5,035 nt of DNA from Reyranella sp. (lineage in GTDB: Bacteria > Pseudomonadota > Alphaproteobacteria > Reyranellales > Reyranellaceae), in assembly GCA_030679805.1 (NCBI GenBank), contig JAUXST010000562.1:1-5035 (forward strand). Direction: 5' to 3'. The position numbers and the translations under genes were made by a program. The notes beneath the pieces were generated by a model. It had not been told where the DNA came from and ran no database searches. It worked only from the letters and a program-made list of their open reading frames with translations. Below, one piece after another: positions 1-5,035 of the stretch (position 1 is its first letter; every line of letters starts with the position of its first letter).

Positions 1-1319
1 GCGACGAACAGGGAGCCGGCAATCAGGACGCCATAGACCGCCATGCCGACCGCCATCGCCGCGAATATGCCATCGAGCTCCATCCCCATCGTCTCGACGG
101 CGAACCAGCCGCCGGCTGTCGCGACCACCACCCTCACGAGACCCGCCGCGACCGGCACCGTCATGCGGCCCGCTCCCTGGCCCGCGAAATAGAGGGCGAG
201 GCCCAGCCCGAACAGGCAATAGAACGGCGCAACGCGCGTGAGGTAGGCGACGCTGGCGGCGATCACCCGAGCGTCCGAGGTGAACAGTCGCGACCAGGTC
301 TCGGGCAGCAGCGCCGCGGTCCAGCCCATCGATCCGATCAGGGCGAAGGCCAGGAGCCCGCCGATCCACGCGACCCGCAGCGCGCGCTTCCAATCCTGGG
401 CGCCCGAAGCCACGCCGACCATCGTCGTGAGCCCCGTGCCGATGCCGTAGGCGAGCGGCGCCACCATATATTCAAGCCGCAGTCCGACACCGTAGCCCGC
501 CAGCGCATCCGTGCCGAAGCGGCCGACCAGGCCGGTCATCAGTAGTGCTGCGAGGCTGGCGATCAGCGTGGTGAAGGAGCTCATGATGCCCACGCGCAGG
601 ATCTCGCCGAACAGCCGGCGTTGCAGCCTGACGCCGCCCGGCCGCGGCACGACGCCAAGCTTGCCGCGCCAGATGGCGCGCGCCAGCAGGAGGGAGGATC
701 CACCCATGGTCACGATGCCGGCAACGCCAGGCCCCGCCATGCCGAGGCCCGGCCAGTCGGCGACCCCCAACGTCAGCACGCCCGCCAGCGGCACGTAGAC
801 GATCGACATCAGCAGCCCGTAACGGCTAGGCGTCGCGGCATCACCGGCGCCGCGCAGGAGGGCCGCCAGGAAGGCGCTCGTCCACACCACGATCGCGCCG
901 CTGAAGACGATATTGCTGAAGGCGAGTGCGCTCTCCAGCGCCAGTCCGCTGCCACCCATCAGGCGATAGAAGGTGGGCGCCGCAGTCCAGGCGAAGACCG
1001 CGAAGACCAGGGCGAAGGCTGCGGCCAGGACCAGCGTGTGCAACACCAGGGCACGTGCGTCCTCGGGACGCCCGCCGCCCAACGCGCGCGCGAGCGATGA
1101 AGCGACGCCGCCGCCCATGCCGCCGTTGGCCATGTTGTGCATCAGCACCAGGAAGGGGAGGACCAGCGCAAAACCCGCCAGCGCGTCGGCACCCAACCGG
1201 GCGATGAACCAGGTCTCGGCGATGGCGACGAAGATCTGCACCACCATGAGCCCGGTGGTGGGGCCGGCCAGGCGCAGCAGGCTCTGCCCGATGGGCGCGG
1301 TCAGAAGAGGATGGGACAA
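1..1319 (-). CDS. MATE family efflux transporter (C-terminus cut by window edge)
   Basis: This is an inner-membrane multidrug and toxic-compound exporter of the MATE (NorM/DinF-like) family, which expels drugs or metabolites in exchange for Na+ or H+. My reading of the minus strand gives 439 residues without a stop, running off the left edge; relatives are about 450-460 residues, so only a short tail is missing. The protein is a chain of hydrophobic segments, about eleven or twelve helices, in two homologous halves. The internal duplication is visible: FIARLGADALAG (38-49) matches LVGRFGTDALAG (264-275). The glycine-rich stretch after the second helix (NMANGGMGGGVASS, about 58-71) is also typical. 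The start is TTG, giving MSHPLLTAPIGQSLLRLAGP, a normal MATE N-terminus, with GGAG six bases upstream; no in-frame ATG or GTG lies further upstream within the intergenic stretch. It is transcribed divergently from the leuC-like gene. The family is clear; the substrate is unknown. Confidence 0.93.
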   Translation of the reverse strand, partial: MSHPLLTAPIGQSLLRLAGPTTGLMVVQIFVAIAETWFIARLGADALAGFALVLPFLVLMHNMANGGMGGGVASSLARALGGGRPEDARALVLHTLVLAAAFALVFAVFAWTAAPTFYRLMGGSGLALESALAFSNIVFSGAIVVWTSAFLAALLRGAGDAATPSRYGLLMSIVYVPLAGVLTLGVADWPGLGMAGPGVAGIVTMGGSSLLLARAIWRGKLGVVPRPGGVRLQRRLFGEILRVGIMSSFTTLIASLAALLMTGLVGRFGTDALAGYGVGLRLEYMVAPLAYGIGTGLTTMVGVASGAQDWKRALRVAWIGGLLAFALIGSMGWTAALLPETWSRLFTSDARVIAASVAYLTRVAPFYCLFGLGLALYFAGQGAGRMTVPVAAGLVRVVVATAGGWFAVETMGMELDGIFAAMAVGMAVYGVLIAGSLFV

Positions 1320-1325
1320 GAGGGA

Positions 1326-1329
1326 CTCC
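1326..1329 (-). promoter_or_regulatory. Ribosome binding site for the MATE gene
   Basis: GGAG on the minus strand lies six bases before the TTG codon at 1319-1317. It decides the start, because the reading frame stays open upstream of that codon but holds no ATG or GTG as far as about 1420, and the translation upstream does not look like MATE sequence. Confidence 0.6.
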
Positions 1330-1344
1330 GAAAACAGCGCACTT

Positions 1345-1361
1345 GCACGGCAATGCCGTGC
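1345..1361. repeat. Perfect inverted repeat GCACGGCA-A-TGCCGTGC
   Basis: Eight-base arms flank a single central base with no mismatch. It ends 26 bases upstream of the MATE start codon. As DNA it has the shape of an operator for a dimeric regulator. As RNA in the MATE leader it could fold into a seven-pair stem with a three-base loop. It lacks a T-tract, so it does not look like a terminator. The role is inferred from position only. Confidence 0.5.
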
Positions 1362-1364
1362 CTT

Positions 1365-1382
1365 TCCTGTCAGGCGACAGGA
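1365..1382. repeat. Inverted repeat TCCTGTC-AGGC-GACAGGA
   Basis: Perfect seven-base arms surround a four-base loop, starting only three bases beyond the 1345-1361 repeat. The two together form a tandem structured block just upstream of the MATE gene. It could be a second operator, or a second stem-loop in the leader transcript. There is no T-tract on either strand next to it. Confidence 0.45.
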
Positions 1383-1411
1383 GACCGAAACCGTGGAACT
1401 AGCGCTGATCC

Positions 1412-1421
1412 ATTTCGAAAT
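1412..1421. repeat. Palindrome ATTTCGAAAT
   Basis: This perfect ten-base, AT-rich palindrome sits in a GC-rich background near the middle of the divergent spacer. Its position would suit a regulator site or part of a promoter. It is short enough to occur by chance, so the functional reading is weak. Confidence 0.25.
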
Positions 1422-1493
1422 TTCCCTCGAAGCGCCGGCACTGTGACGAGTCCGGACAGCGATATCAAGACCGCGAAGACGTGGGTGCCCGCC

Positions 1494-1523
1494 TTGAGGT
1501 CGGACCGGCAATATCCGTAAACT
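1494..1523 (+). promoter_or_regulatory. Weak candidate promoter for the leuC-like operon
   Basis: TTGAGG (1494-1499) could act as a -35 element and TAAACT (1518-1523) as a -10 element, with an 18-base spacer. Each matches four of six positions of the sigma-70 consensus. Transcription would then begin almost at the ribosome binding site, leaving a very short leader, which argues for caution. The real promoter may lie further upstream. Confidence 0.2.
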
Positions 1524-1528
1524 GATGC

Positions 1529-1535
1529 AAAGGGA
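1529..1535 (+). promoter_or_regulatory. Ribosome binding site for the leuC-like gene
   Basis: AAAGGGA ends six bases before the ATG at 1542. A second ATG at 1538 is out of frame, too close to this site, and opens only a short frame, so 1542 is the start. Confidence 0.6.
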
Positions 1536-1541
1536 CGATGA

Positions 1542-2954
1542 ATGACCGGGGCGACGCCGCGTACGCTGTTCGAAAAGATTTGGGACGCGCACGTCGTGGA
1601 ACGGCTGGGTGACGAGACCTGCGTCCTCTACATCGACCGCCATCTCCTGGACGAACTCCACAGCCCGCAGGCCTTCGAGGGTCTGCGCCAGGCCGGCCGC
1701 CCGGTGAGGCGCCCGGAGGCGACGCTCGCCATGGTCGATCACAACATCCCGACCGATGACCGCCGCGGCGGCATCCGGGAAGAAGGTTCGCGTCTGCAGG
1801 TGGCGACCCTGGAGGCCAACGTCGCCGCATTCGGCGTGCCTTACATCCCGGTGCTCGACGCGCGCCAGGGCATCGTCCATGTCGTGGGACCGGAGCTTGG
1901 TTTTTCACTGCCGGGCCAGACGATCGTGAGCGGCGATTCCCACGCCTCCACTCATGGCGCACTGGGCGCGCTCGCCTTTGGTGTCGGCGCTTCGGAAGTC
2001 GAGCATGTGCTGGCAACGCAGACGCTCGTGCAGAAGCGGCCCCGCAACATGAAGGTCGAGGTGAGGGGCGCTCTGCCCTTCGGCACGACGGCCAAGGATC
2101 TGGCGCTGGCGATCGTGGGCAGGCTCGGCGCTTCGGGCGCCAACGGCCACATGATCGAGTTCTGCGGCGATGCCATCGCCGGCCTCGACATGGCAGGCCG
2201 CATGACCGTGGCCAACATGTCGATCGAATCGGGCGCGCGGGCCGGCCTGATCGCGCCCGACCAGACGACGTTCGACTATGTGCGCGGTCGCGACTTCGCG
2301 CCCAAGGGCGAAGACTTCGATCGCGCCATTGCCGGATGGCGCACGCTCGCCTCCGATCCCGGCGCCGCCTACGACCGGTCGGTCTCGCTGGACGCTTCGG
2401 CGATCGCGCCGATGGTGACATGGGGCACCAATCCCGAGGCCGTCGTGCCGATCGACGGGATCGTCCCCGATCCCGAGGCCGCCCCCGACGAGGCCACGCG
2501 CCTGAACCGCCGCCGCATGCTCGACTACATGGGGCTCGTTCCCGGCCAGCGATTGGCGGGCCTCGCGATCGACGTCGTCTTCATCGGCTCCTGCGCCAAC
2601 GGCCGCATCGAAGACATCCGCGCCGCGACCGCCGTCGCCCGGGGCCGCAAGGTAGCGGCCGGCGTGCGGGCGCTCGTCGTGCCGGGATCCGGCCTCGTGA
2701 AGCGACAAGCCGAAGAAGAAGGGCTCGATCGCCTCCTGATCGAAGCAGGCTTCGAATGGCGCGAGCCGGGCTGTTCCATGTGCCTGGGCATGAACCCGGA
2801 CAGGCTTTCATCCGGACAGCGCTGCGCCAGTACGTCCAATCGCAATTTCGAAGGCCGCCAGGGGCCGGGCGGTCGCACGCACCTGGTTTCGCCTGCCATG
2901 GCGGCGGCCGCCGCCGTGACTGGCCGGCTCACAGACGTCCGCGAGCTGGGATAG
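1542..2954 (+). CDS. leuC: LeuC-like 3-isopropylmalate dehydratase large subunit (likely paralogue)
   Basis: This is the large catalytic subunit of an aconitase-superfamily hydro-lyase. LeuC with LeuD interconverts 2- and 3-isopropylmalate in cytosolic leucine synthesis. At 470 residues it matches LeuC's usual length (about 466-470). Visible landmarks are the N-terminal TLFEKIWDAHVV, DHNIPT (66-71), GDSHASTHG (131-139), the LAFGVGASEVEHVLATQTL block, GSCANGRIED (349-358), PGCSMCLGMN and CASTSNRNFEGRQG (428-441). The three [4Fe-4S] ligands are Cys351, Cys411 and Cys414, with the standard 60- and 3-residue spacing. Several normally conserved motif residues differ: usual CGDSHT is SGDSHA, and usual SCTN is SCAN. 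No leuD follows; the next gene is a GMC dehydrogenase eight bases on. The family is certain. Whether it makes leucine or acts on another hydroxy acid (for example citramalate- or methylmalate-like) is open, so the symbol marks homology only. Confidence 0.93.
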   Translation: MTGATPRTLFEKIWDAHVVERLGDETCVLYIDRHLLDELHSPQAFEGLRQAGRPVRRPEATLAMVDHNIPTDDRRGGIREEGSRLQVATLEANVAAFGVPYIPVLDARQGIVHVVGPELGFSLPGQTIVSGDSHASTHGALGALAFGVGASEVEHVLATQTLVQKRPRNMKVEVRGALPFGTTAKDLALAIVGRLGASGANGHMIEFCGDAIAGLDMAGRMTVANMSIESGARAGLIAPDQTTFDYVRGRDFAPKGEDFDRAIAGWRTLASDPGAAYDRSVSLDASAIAPMVTWGTNPEAVVPIDGIVPDPEAAPDEATRLNRRRMLDYMGLVPGQRLAGLAIDVVFIGSCANGRIEDIRAATAVARGRKVAAGVRALVVPGSGLVKRQAEEEGLDRLLIEAGFEWREPGCSMCLGMNPDRLSSGQRCASTSNRNFEGRQGPGGRTHLVSPAMAAAAAVTGRLTDVRELG

Positions 2955-2956
2955 GG
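2953..2956 (+). promoter_or_regulatory. Ribosome binding site for the GMC gene
   Basis: AGGG overlaps the TAG stop of the upstream leuC-like gene and ends six bases before the ATG at 2963. It supports this start over in-frame starts further upstream, which lie inside leuC and would add about 209 arginine- and proline-rich residues with no resemblance to the family. Confidence 0.55.
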
Positions 2957-2962
2957 TCCGGA

Positions 2963-4555
2963 ATGCAATACGACTACATCGTTGTGGGTGCCGGATCGGC
3001 TGGTGCCGTTGTCGCCAACCGGCTTTCGGCCAATCCGGACAATAGCGTGCTGTTGCTGGAAGCCGGCCCCGCCGACTATCGCTGGACCCGCGTCCCGGTC
3101 GGCTCTGCCCGGATGATCACCAACCCCGCCGTCAATTGGCTCTACAGCTCGGAGCCCGAGGCGAACACGAAGGGCCGCCGCATTCCGGTGCCGCGCGGCC
3201 GGATGCTGGGAGGCTCTAGCGCGCTCAACGGAATGGCTTTCGTGCGCGGCCAGGCACAGGATTTCGACACCTGGGCGCAGATGGGCAATCAGGGCTGGGC
3301 CTACGAAGACGTCCTGCCCTTCTTCAAGCGCATGGAAAGCTATGAAGGCGGTGGCGATGATCGCTTTCGCGGCCGTGACGGGCCGCTGCGCGTCACCAAC
3401 CCCGAACCACGCGAGCCCTTCTTTGCCGCGGTGATCAAGGCGGCGGCCGAGGTCGGGATCGCGCACAATCCCGACTATAACGGCGCGGGGCAGGACGGCA
3501 TCGCCATGAGCCAGGCCACGATCGCTTCGGGCCGGCGGATGAGCACGGCGCGTTGCTATCTCGATCCGGTCCGCAAACGCCCGAACCTCCGGATCGAAAC
3601 GGGCGCGGTCGCCGAGGCTCTGTTGTTCGACGGCAAGCGCTGCACCGGCGTGCGCTATTCCGTCGGCGGCGAGCGGCGCGAAGCGCAGGCCGCGCGCGAA
3701 GTCGTGGTGAGCGGCGGGACCATCAACTCACCGCAGCTCCTCGAACTGTCGGGCATCGGCCAGCCCGAGCGTCTAAAAGCGCTCAGCATAGAAGTACGCC
3801 AGGCCTTGCCGGGCGTCGGCGAGAACTTGCGCGATCACTATGCGCCGCGCACGCGATGGGCGATCGGCACCAAGGGCATCACCTACAACGATACGGCCCG
3901 CGGCTTGGGCCTCGTGCGCCAAGCTCTGCGCTACGCCCTCACTGGACGCGGTCTGCTCGGCAGCGTGGGGGCGCCGATGCGTGCCTTCGTCCGCTCGCGC
4001 GATGGGCTTGCCGCGCCCGATTTGCTGCTGGGCTGGGTACCGATGCTGACCGAGCCGGGACCGAAGGGGCCGAGGATCGCCCGCCAGTCCGGCGTCACCT
4101 GTTACGCCCACCCGATGCGGCCGGAGAGCAAGGGGCACATCCACGTGGTCTCCGCCGATCCGAACAAGCCGCCCGCGATCAACTTCAACTTCCTGTCGTC
4201 ACCGGTCGATTCGACGCTCACCGTGCGCGCCGTCCGCATCGCGCAGGCCATCATGACCGCACCGGCAATGGCGCCGCTGCAAGTGAGCGAACTCGCACCC
4301 GGCGTAGACCGAACGACGGACGATGAAATCCTGGACTGGGTCAAGGCCGCGGCCGAGACGACCTACCACCCGGTCGGCACCTGCAAGATGGGATCGGATG
4401 CGATGGCCGTCGTCGACGCGCGGCTGCGCGTCCACGGCATCGAGGGGCTGCGCGTTGCCGACGCCTCGATCATGCCGACGCTGACCTCGGGCAACACCAA
4501 CGCGCCGTCGATCATGATCGGCGAAAAGGCGGCGGACATGGTGTTGCGGGGATAG
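2963..4555 (+). CDS. GMC family FAD-dependent alcohol dehydrogenase (choline dehydrogenase-like)
   Basis: This flavoprotein oxidises an alcohol to an aldehyde or ketone using bound FAD; the electron acceptor is probably a quinone or cytochrome, by family analogy. It has 530 residues, usual for bacterial members. It opens with the ADP-binding strand DYIVVGAGSAG (GxGxxG at 9-14) and LLLEAG (30-35, Glu33 expected to hold the FAD ribose). GMC signature 1 begins at GRMLGGSSALNG (79-90) and signature 2 is GTINSPQLLELSGIG (252-266). The C-terminal active site has YHPVGTCKMG with His469 and GNTNAP with Asn513, the His/Asn pair seen in choline dehydrogenase-type enzymes. I see no signal peptide, so it is probably cytosolic or loosely membrane-associated. 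It lies eight bases after the leuC-like stop, indicating an operon. Substrate is not readable: BetA-like sequence does not prove choline, and no betaine genes are nearby. Confidence 0.94.
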   Translation: MQYDYIVVGAGSAGAVVANRLSANPDNSVLLLEAGPADYRWTRVPVGSARMITNPAVNWLYSSEPEANTKGRRIPVPRGRMLGGSSALNGMAFVRGQAQDFDTWAQMGNQGWAYEDVLPFFKRMESYEGGGDDRFRGRDGPLRVTNPEPREPFFAAVIKAAAEVGIAHNPDYNGAGQDGIAMSQATIASGRRMSTARCYLDPVRKRPNLRIETGAVAEALLFDGKRCTGVRYSVGGERREAQAAREVVVSGGTINSPQLLELSGIGQPERLKALSIEVRQALPGVGENLRDHYAPRTRWAIGTKGITYNDTARGLGLVRQALRYALTGRGLLGSVGAPMRAFVRSRDGLAAPDLLLGWVPMLTEPGPKGPRIARQSGVTCYAHPMRPESKGHIHVVSADPNKPPAINFNFLSSPVDSTLTVRAVRIAQAIMTAPAMAPLQVSELAPGVDRTTDDEILDWVKAAAETTYHPVGTCKMGSDAMAVVDARLRVHGIEGLRVADASIMPTLTSGNTNAPSIMIGEKAADMVLRG

Positions 4556-4558
4556 GTC

Positions 4559-5035
4559 CTACCTTCCGCGGAAAGCCCGGGCAAGTTGGTCGGTCAGCGG
4601 CTTGACGAGGAACGACGCGACCGTGCGCGGCGTCGTCTGGATGAAGGCCTCGACCGGCATGCCGGCGATGAGTTGCAGCCCATCGAGGCGCGCGAGCTCA
4701 CCGTCGAGGACGCGAATCCGCACCGAGTAATAGGGTTCGCTCGCCCTGTCGTCCTGCGCGACGTCGGCGCCGATATGGATGACCTCGCCGTCGATCTCCG
4801 GCGTCGTGCGCTGGTTGAAGGCGGCAAAGCGCAGGACCGCGTGCTGGCCGACATGGATCTGGTCGATGTCGTGCGGCGCCACCTTGGCTTCGACCATCAG
4901 CGAGTCCGATTCGGGCACGATCAGCATGACCTGCTCGCCCGCCTGGATGACACCGCCCACCGTATGGACGCTGCGCTGGAAGACCCTTCCATCCTGCGGC
5001 GAGATGAGGTCGATGCGCCTGAGCTGGTCGTTGGC
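4559..5035 (-). CDS. HlyD/PrtE family type I secretion membrane fusion protein (C-terminal part)
   Basis: This is the C-terminal 158 residues of the periplasmic adaptor that links an inner-membrane ABC exporter to a TolC-like outer-membrane channel in type I secretion. The frame is open to the right edge, so the N-terminal anchor, coiled coil and start lie outside; such proteins are usually about 430-480 residues. The visible part starts with the returning lipoyl-like strand (RRIDLISPQDGRVF), then HTVGGVIQAGEQVMLIVPESD, the beta-barrel segment VEAKVAPHDIDQIHVGQ and FAAFNQRTTPEIDGEV, and the closing motif LVKPLTDQLARAFRGR. These match the PrtE/HlyD group that exports RTX-type proteins, rather than RND-pump adaptors. 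A GTG at 4960 opens the frame but is internal, since the 25 codons before it continue the conserved domain. It converges on the GMC gene. An ABC permease-ATPase gene probably lies upstream, beyond 5035. Confidence 0.93.
   Translation of the reverse strand, partial: ANDQLRRIDLISPQDGRVFQRSVHTVGGVIQAGEQVMLIVPESDSLMVEAKVAPHDIDQIHVGQHAVLRFAAFNQRTTPEIDGEVIHIGADVAQDDRASEPYYSVRIRVLDGELARLDGLQLIAGMPVEAFIQTTPRTVASFLVKPLTDQLARAFRGR

Larger units (their letters stand above)
1320..1541. other. Divergent intergenic region
   Basis: This 222-base spacer separates the starts of the MATE gene (leftward) and the leuC-like gene (rightward), so it should carry both promoters. I see no convincing coding region: the open frames crossing it are arginine- and proline-rich and lack recognisable motifs. 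It is somewhat less GC-rich than the genes and holds two adjacent inverted repeats (1345-1361 and 1365-1382) and a palindrome (1412-1421), listed separately. No regulator gene lies in the window to pair with these sites. Confidence 0.7.

Noticed and set aside
841..1353. Minus-strand frame of 170 codons starting at 1353 within the MATE region
   Set aside because: It is a different frame on the same strand as the MATE gene, with arginine-rich sequence. The MATE frame is continuous through the region, so no frameshift is needed.
511..1446. Several plus-strand open frames opposite the MATE gene
   Set aside because: They have low-complexity, arginine/proline-rich translations and no motifs, and are antisense to a well-supported transporter.
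994..1480. A 14-base direct repeat, AAGACCGCGAAGAC, at 994-1007 and 1467-1480
   Set aside because: One copy is ordinary coding sequence in the MATE gene and the other is in the intergenic spacer. A single match of this length is plausible by chance in GC-biased DNA and there is no supporting structure.
1465..2421. Long minus-strand open frame opposite the leuC-like gene, 318 codons
   Set aside because: The translation is dominated by arginine, proline and serine with no domain. It lies opposite a clear LeuC sequence and is the usual antisense shadow of GC-rich coding DNA.
2336..2962. Upstream in-frame extension of the GMC gene by 209 codons
   Set aside because: The extension lies inside the leuC-like gene, is arginine/proline-rich, and the FAD-binding fold begins exactly at the ATG at 2963 with its own ribosome binding site.
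1905..3466. Two further long minus-strand open frames (1905-2708 and 2525-3466) opposite the leuC-like and GMC genes
   Set aside because: They are rich in His, Arg, Ala and Gly, have no recognisable motifs, and one runs across the boundary between two well-supported plus-strand genes.
2963..4555. Naming the GMC gene betA (choline dehydrogenase)
   Set aside because: The FAD-binding and His/Asn active-site motifs are shared across many GMC alcohol dehydrogenases, and there is no betaine aldehyde dehydrogenase, BetI or choline transporter in the window.
4554..4573. Possible intrinsic terminator between the GMC and HlyD genes
   Set aside because: The dyads are only four and five base pairs per arm, and neither strand has a T-tract after them.

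Overview
The window is GC-rich (roughly two thirds G+C by eye), with codons ending mostly in G or C and dense protein-coding content. This composition, and sequences resembling those of soil and plant-associated Alphaproteobacteria (Rhizobiales or Rhodospirillales-like), suggest an alphaproteobacterial chromosome. That placement is an inference from composition and protein style; there is no rRNA or other marker gene here.

Layout: (1) 1-1319, minus strand, a MATE-family multidrug/toxin efflux transporter, complete at its N-terminus and cut by the left window edge near its C-terminus. (2) 1320-1541, a 222-base divergent intergenic region with no convincing gene but two adjacent inverted repeats close to the MATE start and a 10-base palindrome further out. 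(3) 1542-2954, plus strand, a LeuC-type large subunit of an isopropylmalate dehydratase-like hydro-lyase. (4) 2963-4555, plus strand, an FAD-dependent GMC-family alcohol dehydrogenase, 8 bases after the LeuC stop and so probably co-transcribed. (5) 4559-5035, minus strand, the C-terminal 158 residues of a HlyD/PrtE-type membrane fusion protein of a type I secretion system, converging on the GMC gene with 3 bases between the stop codons.

The plus-strand pair is the point of interest. A LeuC-like large subunit sits with no LeuD small-subunit gene beside it and is coupled instead to a GMC alcohol dehydrogenase. LeuC keeps all three iron-sulfur cysteines but differs from ordinary LeuC at several conserved motif positions (GDSHAS, SCANGR). 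This fits a paralogue serving a hydroxy-acid pathway other than housekeeping leucine synthesis, but the substrate cannot be read from the sequence. The divergent MATE exporter may share regulation with the pair. The HlyD gene belongs to a separate transcription unit that continues past the right edge. I found no mobile element, CRISPR array, tRNA or rRNA, and nothing that clearly amounts to a new biological system.
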